A DNA stretch of 53,422 nt from Eubacterium sp. (lineage in GTDB: Bacteria; Bacillota; Clostridia; Lachnospirales; Lachnospiraceae), in NCBI GenBank assembly GCA_024692605.1, contig JAILMQ010000246.1, positions 1 to 53,422 of the forward strand, written 5' to 3'. The translations under genes were made by a program, and so were the position numbers. Positions 1 to 7,609 of the stretch are shown here, in pieces. A model generated the notes under the pieces. That model did no database searches and was not told where the DNA came from. It saw only the letters and a program-made list of their open reading frames with translations. The first letter of the stretch is position 1. Every line of letters starts with the position of its first letter.

Positions 1-714
1 CTTGAGAAGGTTGATTCTCCGGAAGCTAAGGCAGTTGTTAAGGATAAAGATTTCCTTGCTAAGAAGTCACAGTGGATCTTCGGTGGTGACGGTTGGGCAT
101 ACGATATCGGTTTCGGTGGAGTTGACCACGTACTCGCTTCAGGAGAAGATGTAAACGTATTCGTATTCAATACAGAGGTTTACTCAAATACTGGTGGACA
201 GTCTTCAAAGGCTACTCCTACAGGTGCTGTTGCACAGTTCGCTGCAGGTGGTAAGGAGATCAAGCAGAAGGATCTTGCTGCTATCGCTATGAGTTATGGT
301 TATGTATATGTTGCTCAGGTTTCTATGGGTGCTAATTACAACCAGCTCATCAAGGCTATTAAGGAAGCTGAAAGCTATCATGGTCCATCACTCATCATCG
401 CTTACGCTCCATGTATCAACCACAGAATCCGTGTTGGTATGAGCAAGGCTATGGCTGAGGAGAAGAAGGCTGTTGATGCCGGATACTGGAATCTGTTCAG
501 ATTCAATCCTGAAGCTGATAAGAAGTTCAGTCTTGATTCTAAGGCTGCAACAGTTCCTTATCAGGAATTCCTTTCAGGAGAGGCTCGTTACACAGCTCTT
601 CAGAAGATCAACAAGGAGAAAGCTGATAAGCTCTTCGCAATGGCTGAGGAGAACTCAAAGAAGAGGTTCGCTCACCTTGAAGGCCTCGTAGATCTTTACG
701 ACGGAACTAAATAA
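1..714 (+). CDS. nifJ: Pyruvate:ferredoxin (flavodoxin) oxidoreductase, C-terminal part
   Basis: The gene is open from the first base of the window, so only the last 237 residues are present; the listed 289-714 ORF is just its internal part. The fragment begins with the thiamine-diphosphate/Mg binding stretch (GGDGWAYDIGFGG, about residues 28-40) and the matching NTEVYSNTGGQSSK loop (about 58-71), both typical of domain VI of homodimeric PFOR. The enzyme oxidises pyruvate to acetyl-CoA and CO2 and reduces ferredoxin or flavodoxin in the cytoplasm of anaerobes. Codon choice is strongly biased (CTT, AAG, GCT), as expected for a highly expressed central enzyme. A hairpin terminator follows within 25 nt of the stop. 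Confidence 0.95.
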   Translation, partial: LEKVDSPEAKAVVKDKDFLAKKSQWIFGGDGWAYDIGFGGVDHVLASGEDVNVFVFNTEVYSNTGGQSSKATPTGAVAQFAAGGKEIKQKDLAAIAMSYGYVYVAQVSMGANYNQLIKAIKEAESYHGPSLIIAYAPCINHRIRVGMSKAMAEEKKAVDAGYWNLFRFNPEADKKFSLDSKAATVPYQEFLSGEARYTALQKINKEKADKLFAMAEENSKKRFAHLEGLVDLYDGTK

Positions 715-736
715 ATAATGCTTTAGGGCATAAGAA

Positions 737-765
737 AGCCGGTCACGAAAGTGGCCGGCTTTTGT
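737..765 (+). terminator. Rho-independent terminator after PFOR
   Basis: A 10-bp stem AGCCGGTCAC / GTGGCCGGCT (one G-T wobble) with a GAAA loop is followed by TTTTGTATTTT. It lies between the PFOR stop and the convergent glycerate kinase gene, so it may serve both strands. Confidence 0.85.
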
Positions 766-800
766 ATTTTAAACTTTTTATTATTGATATTATTTTGCAG

Positions 801-1994
801 CTATTTCATATTGCGAAGCAGGTTAAATATCTGTTCGCTTGTTGCAGATATATTGATTCTGGCTGTTGCGGAATCTGTTGCTTCAGCAAGGGTGCATGCC
901 CTTCTTATTACAGGGAAGTACGCATCCACATCCGGTAATCTATCTCCATCGAAGCCTGCAGATACAGAACCCACAAGGGCTATTACGGGTTTATTGAATA
1001 CCTTGGCTATATGCGCGATACCGATGGGAGCTTTGCCCAGCATAGTCTGTTCGTCCAGCTTTCCTTCACCGGTTACGATAAGATCCGCTTCGCTGATATA
1101 TTTTTTTAAGTTAGTTTCTTCAATTACAATCTTGGTTCCGGATTCCAGTTCCCCGCCAAGGAAATATTTGAAGGCAAAGCCAAGTCCTCCGGCTGCTCCG
1201 CATCCCGGATAGTCAGGATCGATTTTATGAGCAAGGGCATCAGATGCTATCTTGGCGAAGTTAAGCATCCATTTATCCATATGTTCTATCTCAGAATCGA
1301 ATAGTCCTTTTTGCGGACCGAATATTTTGCTGGCACCGTTTTCTCCACAAAGCGGGTTATTTACATCACAGGCAATCCTGAACTTGCAATTACGAAGAGC
1401 AGGATTAAAATTCTCCGGGGATATACGGGCAATAAGCTCCAGATCGCCACCTGTGAGATATCCGTTATCACCTTCCAGAATCTTTCCTTTTTCATCATAG
1501 AAGGTTGCTCCAAGAGCCTGAAGCATGCCTATTCCGGCGTCGTTGGTAGCACTTCCTCCAAGTCCTACAATAAAGTTGGTGCAGCCCTTTTTTAAAGCAT
1601 CATTTATTATCTCTCCAACTCCGTAAGTAGTTGTTTTGATAGGGTCTTTTTTTATTGCGGAAATAAGCGTAAGTCCTGCTACAGAAGATATTTCGATAAC
1701 TGCTGTTTTGATTGATTTTCCATCTTCTTCTTTATCGATGATTCCGTACCTGGCATCTACTTTTTTACCAAGAGGTCCTGTTGCTTTAACGTACTCGAAT
1801 CTGCCGTTGCAGCCCTGTGTAACAGCCTGAACTGTTCCCTCACCTCCGTCAGCCAGTGGACGAACCTCATAACTTGCGGTAGGTATGGCGCGCATCAGCC
1901 CCTTTGCCGCAGCTTCGCCACATTCCAGAGAAGAAAGGCAGCCCTTCATCTTATCAATTGCAAAAACAACTTTTAGATTTTTATAATCGCTCAT
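801..1994 (-). CDS. glxK: Glycerate kinase (GlxK/GarK family)
   Basis: The 397-residue length is normal for the family. Family motifs are visible in order: VVFAIDKMKGCLSS near the N terminus, LADGGEGT (about 47-54), GLGGSATNDAGIG (about 144-156) and a late AGGLGFAF. The enzyme phosphorylates D-glycerate with ATP, giving 2- or 3-phosphoglycerate, and feeds glycolysis. The start at 1994 is set by a TAGGAGGA ribosome binding site just upstream. The gene stands alone, divergent from the TPR gene and convergent with PFOR. The product position (2- versus 3-phosphate) cannot be read from sequence. Confidence 0.93.
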   Translation of the reverse strand: MSDYKNLKVVFAIDKMKGCLSSLECGEAAAKGLMRAIPTASYEVRPLADGGEGTVQAVTQGCNGRFEYVKATGPLGKKVDARYGIIDKEEDGKSIKTAVIEISSVAGLTLISAIKKDPIKTTTYGVGEIINDALKKGCTNFIVGLGGSATNDAGIGMLQALGATFYDEKGKILEGDNGYLTGGDLELIARISPENFNPALRNCKFRIACDVNNPLCGENGASKIFGPQKGLFDSEIEHMDKWMLNFAKIASDALAHKIDPDYPGCGAAGGLGFAFKYFLGGELESGTKIVIEETNLKKYISEADLIVTGEGKLDEQTMLGKAPIGIAHIAKVFNKPVIALVGSVSAGFDGDRLPDVDAYFPVIRRACTLAEATDSATARINISATSEQIFNLLRNMK

Positions 1995-2027
1995 AGGTCA
2001 TCCTCCTAAGAAGTCATGTTGTTTTTC

Positions 2028-2056
2028 ATTATAGGTTTTTTATGATAAAATGTAAA
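2028..2056 (-). promoter_or_regulatory. Sigma-A type promoter for the glycerate kinase gene
   Basis: Read on the minus strand: -35 TTTACA, 17-nt spacer, -10 TATAAT. It ends about 30 nt before the glxK start. The same short divergent region must also hold the promoter of the + strand TPR gene (a weaker TTGTTT-N16-TATGAT is visible at 2019-2046). Confidence 0.65.
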
Positions 2057-2112
2057 TATTCAGATATAGAGGATTTGTGAGTCGGATATAGATGTAGTTG
2101 TGGAGGTAAGAT

Positions 2113-3447
2113 ATGATCGATAAAGCTCCAACAAAGAAAAGAATAATAGTATTAGTTATTGTTCTGGTGTCTGTAATATGCAGCTGGGTATGCTTTTATT
2201 ATTTTACTTCATTTGGGAAGGCTGAAAAAGCCAGAAGACTGATGGATGACGGAAAGTATCTGCAGGCGAAGGAAATTTTTGAAACTGTTGACAGCAACCG
2301 ATATTACCTTGAGATAGAAAAGTGTGAGAACCTTCACTATGAGAAGCTGGTAAACCAGAAGAAGTATGAGGATGCAAGAGCGTTTTTAACCACTGTAATC
2401 GGTGCATCCACCACATGTGACAGATGCAGGGAATGTGATTATCAGATAGCCGAGAAAAAGTTTAATGAAGGAAAATATGCAGAGGTAATCGATACTTATA
2501 AAAGTCTTGGAAAATATAAAGAAAGTAAGAATCGTTACAGGGAATGCAGATATCAGCTGGCACTGGTGAAGTTTGAGAATGGCGAACTGGAAGAGGCCCA
2601 AAGGGAATTTACGGATCTTATCAACTATAAAGATACAGATGCACTGGCCAGAGAGGCTAAATCTCTGATCATATATAATAAGGCTGTAAAATGTATTGAA
2701 GACAAGGATTATGTAACGGCAGTTGAAAAGTTTGAAGAAATCAAGGGTTTCAAGGATTCAAAGAAATATCTGAAAAAATATAAAAAGAAAGCTGTTAAAC
2801 AGCTTTATAAAAAAGAAAAATACAGTGCCTGTGCAGACTTTGGTAAGAAGTATTTTATTTATACCAAATACTACTATGAGAGCTGCTATGAATATGGAAT
2901 GCATCTATATAGGCAGGGAAGCGGGAAAAAAGCTCTGTCCTATCTTAAGGATGCAGAAAAAACTCATCCTGAGGTGTCAGGCATTGTAGCAGAAATTGAA
3001 CTGGATCAAAAGTATAAAGCAGGTGTTGAGGCTGCTCAAAGTGGCAATCTGGAAAAGGCAATCCAGATATTTTCCGAAACCTCCGGCTATAAAGATTCAG
3101 CTTCCTGGAAATCCAGATGTAATACAGCTCTTAGATATGTGGGAGTTTTCGAATGCTATAGCTATAAGATATATCAGGAAAATGGAACTGTATCAGACCT
3201 TCCTACTGAAGGAGGCTATGGGAATCCGTCATACCTGAGAGTGAGTGCCTCTATAGATAAAAATATGAATATTACTTACTACGGTAATGGTGTAAGAATA
3301 GAACAAGGTTCAACGGTAGGCTATTATCATAAATACGGGGAGGGTACAGATAATTCAACGGTGGATATTGCCAATAAAAAAATGACTACCCAGTTTCTGC
3401 ATAGTAATGGAACTAATGATGCGTTATATGTGTATTTGTTTCGATAA
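2113..3447 (+). CDS. Membrane-anchored TPR-like repeat protein
   Basis: The 444-residue protein has a Lys/Arg-rich start (TKKRIIVL) and one N-terminal transmembrane helix (about residues 10-31), then a long region of helical repeats. Units such as GKYLQAKEIFE, GKYAEVIDTYKSLGKYKES, GELEEAQREF and GNLEKAIQIFSETSGYKDS match the tetratricopeptide pattern common in Clostridia, where the second helix ends in (G/N)YKDS. The last 100 or so residues are Tyr/Gly-rich and probably beta-structured; I do not recognise that domain. Predicted topology is a single-pass protein with the repeats outside. A GGAGG site precedes the ATG. The next gene, 11 nt downstream, starts with a similar signal anchor, so the two form an operon. 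Function unknown; a scaffold role is only an inference. Confidence 0.8.
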   Translation: MIDKAPTKKRIIVLVIVLVSVICSWVCFYYFTSFGKAEKARRLMDDGKYLQAKEIFETVDSNRYYLEIEKCENLHYEKLVNQKKYEDARAFLTTVIGASTTCDRCRECDYQIAEKKFNEGKYAEVIDTYKSLGKYKESKNRYRECRYQLALVKFENGELEEAQREFTDLINYKDTDALAREAKSLIIYNKAVKCIEDKDYVTAVEKFEEIKGFKDSKKYLKKYKKKAVKQLYKKEKYSACADFGKKYFIYTKYYYESCYEYGMHLYRQGSGKKALSYLKDAEKTHPEVSGIVAEIELDQKYKAGVEAAQSGNLEKAIQIFSETSGYKDSASWKSRCNTALRYVGVFECYSYKIYQENGTVSDLPTEGGYGNPSYLRVSASIDKNMNITYYGNGVRIEQGSTVGYYHKYGEGTDNSTVDIANKKMTTQFLHSNGTNDALYVYLFR

Positions 3448-3458
3448 GAGGAACGCCT

Positions 3459-4151
3459 ATGGATAAGAAGAAGATAATAAAACGAATTATTGTTTTAGTC
3501 ATAGCTATGGCAGCTGTTACATATCTCTCTATCGATTTGTATAACAGGATTCAGCGTAACAGGTTTCAGGCAAGGTATGATCATATATGGGATATTGCCA
3601 TGGAAGGAGATGCCCTGGAAGCCAGAACCAAGTTTTTGAAGTATAAGGTTGATTCCGAGGGAAATAAAAATGCATGTGGCAATCCGGATTTTTCAGCTGA
3701 ATTCTGTGAGGCGCTTCAGGCTCTGCGTGAAGAAAAATATGAAGAAGCAGCAAAAAAGATGGATAAAATTGATGATAAGAAGCATGATATCAAGTATGAC
3801 TGCGGTCTCAACAGAAAGCAGAACGAATATGTAAATAAACAGATAACACTTGCAATTCGGTTAAAATATGAGAAACAGAAAAAGGAAAAACAGATAGAGG
3901 AAGATAAACAGAAAAGCAGTAGTAACAGCAAGAAAAAAGATTCTGCTATAGACAAAAATTCACATGATAATAAATCCGGAATCAGTTCTTCCACAAGAAG
4001 GAAGAAGAACAAGTCAACCGAGGCTAAAACAGTTGATCCCATGGATCACGACATAGATATGTATTACGAAGACTATAAGGATGAGTTTTTAGATGAAGAT
4101 GATGCCTGGGATGACTTCGAGGACAACGAAGATGTCTGGGATGACTATTAA
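3459..4151 (+). CDS. Membrane-anchored charged protein, unknown function
   Basis: The 230-residue product starts with KKKIIKRIIVLVIAMA, closely resembling the anchor of the gene before it (TKKRIIVLVIVLV), followed by one transmembrane helix. After it comes a short helical segment, one possible TPR-like unit (LREEKYEEAAKKMDKIDDKK), a long Lys/Glu/Ser linker that is probably disordered, and a very acidic tail of Asp, Glu, Trp and Tyr. No family is recognised. The gene lies 11 nt after the TPR gene and ahead of a terminator, so the pair is a two-gene unit. The shared N terminus suggests a partial duplication. It may be a surface or assembly accessory protein, but nothing in the sequence proves it. 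Confidence 0.75.
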   Translation: MDKKKIIKRIIVLVIAMAAVTYLSIDLYNRIQRNRFQARYDHIWDIAMEGDALEARTKFLKYKVDSEGNKNACGNPDFSAEFCEALQALREEKYEEAAKKMDKIDDKKHDIKYDCGLNRKQNEYVNKQITLAIRLKYEKQKKEKQIEEDKQKSSSNSKKKDSAIDKNSHDNKSGISSSTRRKKNKSTEAKTVDPMDHDIDMYYEDYKDEFLDEDDAWDDFEDNEDVWDDY

Positions 4152-4182
4152 ACCCAAAAGTCATTGACTTTAAGTGGTTTTT
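4150..4182 (+). terminator. Probable terminator after the TPR/acidic-protein pair
   Basis: The stop codon of the preceding gene runs into an interrupted stem: AAACC...AAAGTC pairing with GACTTT...GGTTT, with a small internal loop, followed by TTTTTA. A TTGACT inside the stem could also be read as a -35 box, but no good -10 follows at 16-18 nt. Confidence 0.5.
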
Positions 4183-4252
4183 ATGCAATTATTAATGAGT
4201 TGTTTCATGCCATTTTTTGGCTAATACAAAGACTTTAACGATGAGGTTGATT

Positions 4253-4951
4253 ATGCTGCTGAACACAGTTCTATATTCGGGATTTACAGAAACATTTGAA
4301 AAATGTTTTATAAGAGATGACAGATACAAACTCCTTCTGGATGGAATCGGAGTGACCGTTAAGGTGGCGCTTCTGGCGGCTGCCATGGGGCTTGTTATAG
4401 GATTTCTTATAGCTCTTTGCAACCTTTCCAAGAATAAATTCCTGAATCTTATAGGAAAAGTATATACGGATGTAATAAGAGGAACACCATCTGTTACCCA
4501 GCTTATGATCATTTATTTTGTTATATTTGCAACCGTTAACTGGGCAAAATGGATTATTGCGGCTATTGCATTTTCCATTAATTCAGGAGCATATGTATCT
4601 GAGATAATCCGTGCGGGTATCTTATCTATAGATAAAGGGCAGACAGAAGCAGGACGTTCTCTGGGGCTCAGCAAGGCTCAGACCATGATGAGCATTATAG
4701 TTCCTCAGGCGGTTAAGAATATCTTCCCGGCCATGTGTAATGAGTTTATTACTCTTATAAAGGAGACAGCTATCGTGGGTTATGTTGGTCTGGTTGATAT
4801 CCAGAAGGCCGGAGATTTTATAAAGAGTGCAACCTATGAAGCCTTTATGCCGCTTATTGCAACAGCTATTATCTATTTTGTTATTATAAAGGTATTAACT
4901 ATCGGACTTGGTATGGTTGAGAAGAGGCTTAGAAAGTCAGATATCAGATAA
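4253..4951 (+). CDS. Polar amino acid ABC transporter permease
   Basis: The protein is a HisM/GlnP-type permease with about five membrane helices. The binding-protein-dependent transport loop is clear (EAGRSLGLSKAQTMMSIIVPQ, EAA motif), as is the upstream TDVIRGTPSVTQLMIIYFVIF segment of the family. The ORF track starts at a TTG at 4217, but the ATG at 4253 has GAGG 6 nt upstream and gives the usual 232-residue length, so I prefer it; ATG 4241 is a third option without a clear site. The ATPase and lipoprotein genes follow, giving a complete importer. Substrate is probably a polar or charged amino acid; which one cannot be told. Confidence 0.92.
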   Translation: MLLNTVLYSGFTETFEKCFIRDDRYKLLLDGIGVTVKVALLAAAMGLVIGFLIALCNLSKNKFLNLIGKVYTDVIRGTPSVTQLMIIYFVIFATVNWAKWIIAAIAFSINSGAYVSEIIRAGILSIDKGQTEAGRSLGLSKAQTMMSIIVPQAVKNIFPAMCNEFITLIKETAIVGYVGLVDIQKAGDFIKSATYEAFMPLIATAIIYFVIIKVLTIGLGMVEKRLRKSDIR

Positions 4952-4995
4952 TTATTTCTACTATAACGAACGAATAAATCAGATGGGATCATATT

Positions 4996-5718
4996 ATGAT
5001 AAAAGTTAAAAATCTCAAAAAAAGCTTTAAGGGCCTTGATGTTCTTAAAGGCATAGATGAACATATAGATGACGGCGAGGTTGTGGTTGTTATCGGTCCT
5101 TCAGGATCAGGTAAAAGTACATTTCTCAGATGCCTCAATCTTCTGGAAAAACCTAACTCCGGCGAGATATGGATTGATGATATGGAAATAACAGCTCATG
5201 GTGTTAATAAAAATCACGTCCGCGAAAAGATGGGCATGGTTTTCCAGCACTTTAACCTTTTTCCTCATCTGACAGTGAAAAAGAATATTACCCTGGCTCC
5301 TGTTAAGCTGAAAAAAATGACTCCGGATGAGGCAGATAAAAAGGCTATGGAGCTTCTGGAGATGGTTGGACTTTCAGATAAGGCAGATGTTTATCCGAAG
5401 CAGCTTTCCGGTGGTCAGCAGCAGAGAGTTGCCATAGCAAGATCCCTTGCCATGGAGCCGGAGATCATGCTTTTTGATGAGCCTACTTCAGCCCTTGATC
5501 CGGAAATGGTAGGTGAGGTTCTGGAGGTTATGAAGAGACTTGCCCAAAGTGGTATGACCATGGTGGTGGTTACTCATGAGATGGGCTTTGCAAAGGAAGT
5601 AGGAAGCCGTATTTTGTTTATGGATGAAGGGGTTATCATGGAACAGGGAACACCTGATGATATATTCAACAGTCCTCAGAATGACAGAACAAGAGACTTT
5701 TTAAGTAAAGTATTATAA
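4996..5718 (+). CDS. Polar amino acid ABC transporter ATP-binding protein
   Basis: The 240-residue ATPase belongs to the GlnQ/HisP group. Visible motifs are Walker [10 protein letters not shown] (residues 34-42), Q-loop [13 protein letters not shown], signature LSGGQQQR, Walker [14 protein letters not shown] and the switch [13 protein letters not shown]. It powers uptake through the permease encoded 44 nt upstream with the lipoprotein encoded downstream. The order permease-ATPase-binding protein and the single orientation imply one transcript. Confidence 0.95.
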   Translation: MIKVKNLKKSFKGLDVLKGIDEHIDDGEVVVVIGPSGSGKSTFLRCLNLLEKPNSGEIWIDDMEITAHGVNKNHVREKMGMVFQHFNLFPHLTVKKNITLAPVKLKKMTPDEADKKAMELLEMVGLSDKADVYPKQLSGGQQQRVAIARSLAMEPEIMLFDEPTSALDPEMVGEVLEVMKRLAQSGMTMVVVTHEMGFAKEVGSRILFMDEGVIMEQGTPDDIFNSPQNDRTRDFLSKVL

Positions 5719-5760
5719 TTAAGATATATAATATATATTATTTTCAGGAGGGAAAATATA

Positions 5761-6585
5761 ATGAAACTTTTTAAGAAAATTCTTGCAGTTGGACTTGTAG
5801 CTGCTATGACACTTTCAATGGCAGCATGTGGCTCCTCAAAGTCAGAGGACAAGAAAGAGGAGGCTGGTAATTCAGCTGGCGGAACAATTACATTTGGTAC
5901 AAATGCAGAGTTCCCACCATTTGAGTACGTTACTGCTTCAGGTGCTATTGATGAGTTCGATGGTATCGATATGGCAATCGCAAAGAAGATTGCAGAGGAT
6001 AATGGTAAGACAGCAAAGATCAACAACATGGAGTTCGATTCACTTCTTCTTGCACTTCAGAATGGTCAGGTTGATGCAGTTATCGCAGGTATGACAATTA
6101 CTGATGAGCGTAAAGAGGCAGTTGATTTCTCAGTTCCTTATTACACAGCTACACAGGTTATGATCGTTAGAGAGGATTCTGACATTCAGAAGGCTGCTGA
6201 TATGAAGGGTAAGAAGATCGTAGTTGTTCAGGGTTACACAGGTGAGACATGTGTACAGGATCTTGGCTATGATTATGAGGCTTTCAAGAAGGGTTCAGAA
6301 ACAATCCTTGAGCTTATAAATGGTAAATGTGATGCAGTTGTAATCGACTCAGCTACAGCTGAAAAGTATGTTGCAGACAATAAGGGTATTAAGATTGTAG
6401 AGGACCCTGATACATTCGAGGCTGAGGAATATGGTATTGCTGTAAAGAAGGGTAATACAGAGCTTCTTAATCAGATAAATGATGCTATAAACAAGATGCT
6501 TTCAGATGGAACTATTTCAGACATTTCAGCACAGTATCTCGATATGGACACATCAGAAGATGCTTCAGGCTCAGACGCTGAATAA
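5761..6585 (+). CDS. Amino acid ABC transporter substrate-binding lipoprotein
   Basis: The 274-residue protein begins with a lipoprotein signal peptide (MKLFKKILAVGLVAAMTLS) and lipobox MAAC, so it should be anchored outside the membrane at Cys 23. The mature part is a type 2 periplasmic-binding fold (SBP_bac_3): FGTNAEFPPFEYV, DGIDMAIAKKIAE, VDAVIAGMTIT and RKEAVDFSVPYY. A strong AGGAGGG lies upstream and codon use is much more biased than in the permease and ATPase, so this subunit is probably made in excess. The Ser/Asp/Glu tail is low-complexity. Confidence 0.95.
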   Translation: MKLFKKILAVGLVAAMTLSMAACGSSKSEDKKEEAGNSAGGTITFGTNAEFPPFEYVTASGAIDEFDGIDMAIAKKIAEDNGKTAKINNMEFDSLLLALQNGQVDAVIAGMTITDERKEAVDFSVPYYTATQVMIVREDSDIQKAADMKGKKIVVVQGYTGETCVQDLGYDYEAFKKGSETILELINGKCDAVVIDSATAEKYVADNKGIKIVEDPDTFEAEEYGIAVKKGNTELLNQINDAINKMLSDGTISDISAQYLDMDTSEDASGSDAE

Positions 6586-6619
6586 TACACTTAAAAAGAT
6601 TATTTACGAAGAATAATTT

Positions 6620-7393
6620 ATGAAGAATACATATGCGGTGGTAACCGGGGCCAGCAGTGGCCTGGGAATAGAATTTGCCAAGCAGCTTTCAGAGATGGGA
6701 TACAAGGTAGTGCTTGTGGCCAGAAGAAAGGACAAGCTTGAGAAGGTTCAGAAAATCCTTAAAACAGATAGTATGATAATTCAGGCAGACCTCAGTGAGA
6801 AATCAGAATGTGTCAGGCTGGTTGAAGAATTACAGAATCTGGAGGTTGAGGTATTCATAAATAACGCAGGCTTTGGTGATTGCGGAAGATTTTATGAAAC
6901 CGATATCAATAAGGATATTAACATGATAGATGTAAATGTAACTGCTGTTCACATCCTTACCAAACTGATGGTGATGAAGATGAGACCCAAGGTCAGCGGT
7001 GGTTACATACTTAATGTGGCTTCCTCTGCGGGACTTTTTCCCGGTGGACCATATATGGCAACCTACTATGCTACAAAGGCTTATGTTGCAAGTCTGAGTC
7101 AGGCAGTTGCCAGAGAACTGAAAGAGGAAGAAAGCGTTCTTTATGTTGGTGCCCTTTGTCCGGGACCGGTTGATACTGAGTTCAATGATGTGGCAAATGT
7201 AGAATTCGCTCTGAAGGGAATAACACCTAAGAAATGTGTGACCTACGCACTTAATCAGATGTTTAAGAGAAGAAAGACGGTTATCGTTCCGACTCTTCGA
7301 ATGAAGATAGCTGTTGCCGGTTCAAAGCTTCTGCCAAGAGATCAGGTAGTTGCAATGACCTCAGGCCAGCAGCGTAAAAAAAGAAATCTGTAA
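6620..7393 (+). CDS. Short-chain dehydrogenase/reductase (SDR)
   Basis: This is a classical SDR of 257 residues with an N-terminal Rossmann fold: TGASSGLG cofactor loop (9-16), INNAG around residue 85, and catalytic Ser and Tyr-x-x-x-Lys in ASSAGLF...YYATK. ARRKDK after beta-2 has Arg residues that fit NADP(H). The substrate cannot be inferred; similar proteins in Firmicutes are annotated as DltE-like or general ketoreductases. The gene follows the amino acid transporter by 34 nt without a terminator, so read-through expression is possible, and ends at a strong hairpin. Confidence 0.9.
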   Translation: MKNTYAVVTGASSGLGIEFAKQLSEMGYKVVLVARRKDKLEKVQKILKTDSMIIQADLSEKSECVRLVEELQNLEVEVFINNAGFGDCGRFYETDINKDINMIDVNVTAVHILTKLMVMKMRPKVSGGYILNVASSAGLFPGGPYMATYYATKAYVASLSQAVARELKEEESVLYVGALCPGPVDTEFNDVANVEFALKGITPKKCVTYALNQMFKRRKTVIVPTLRMKIAVAGSKLLPRDQVVAMTSGQQRKKRNL

Positions 7394-7399
7394 AAATGA

Positions 7400-7434
7400 C
7401 AAGCCAATGAGATTTTTACTCATTGGCTTGTTTT
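7400..7434 (+). terminator. Rho-independent terminator after the SDR gene
   Basis: A perfect 12-bp stem CAAGCCAATGAG / CTCATTGGCTTG with an ATTTTTA loop is followed by TTTT. It overlaps the end of the minus-strand kinase relic. Confidence 0.9.
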
Positions 7435-7505
7435 GGTATAGAAATAGTGACGGTGGTTCCACCTTCTTCTCCCGGGGAGAAGTAGATTGTTCCGTTACAC
7501 ATCAT
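7416..7505 (-). pseudogene. Relic of a sensor histidine kinase C terminus
   Basis: On the minus strand about 30 codons read ...NGTIYFSPGEEGGTTVTISIP... and end at TAA. This matches the final strand of a HATPase_c domain (G2 box, GGTTVTI.IP), where sensor kinases normally end. Upstream of it the frame has no recognisable kinase sequence: no H box, N box or G1. The stop lies inside the terminator hairpin of the SDR gene. The best reading is the 3' tip of a deleted kinase gene. It is too short to be certain. Confidence 0.55.
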
Positions 7506-7522
7506 TGCCCCTCTTTTTATGC

Positions 7523-7551
7523 TTGTTTTTAATGGCAAATGCATATATAAT
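7523..7551 (+). promoter_or_regulatory. Promoter for thrS
   Basis: A consensus -10 TATAAT (7546-7551) lies 17 nt after a weak TTGTTT -35, about 60 nt before the thrS start. No T-box leader (specifier loop, AGGGTGGNACCGCG motif) is visible in the short leader. Confidence 0.6.
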
Positions 7552-7609
7552 GTCAAGACATAAGTTAAAAGATGACAAAACTATATAGAAAGAGAATAGG
7601 GAAAGAACA

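Noticed and set aside
4164-4192. TTGACT as a -35 box for the amino acid transporter
   Set aside because: It lies in a hairpin with a following T-run, and the best -10 at 17 nt (AATTAT) is poor; a terminator is the better reading, though a promoter is not excluded.
5727-5732. TATAAT upstream of the substrate-binding lipoprotein as an internal promoter
   Set aside because: The region is simply AT-rich and no -35 is present at a proper distance.
7552-7609. T-box leader for thrS
   Set aside because: The leader is under 60 nt and has no T-box sequence, specifier loop or terminator.
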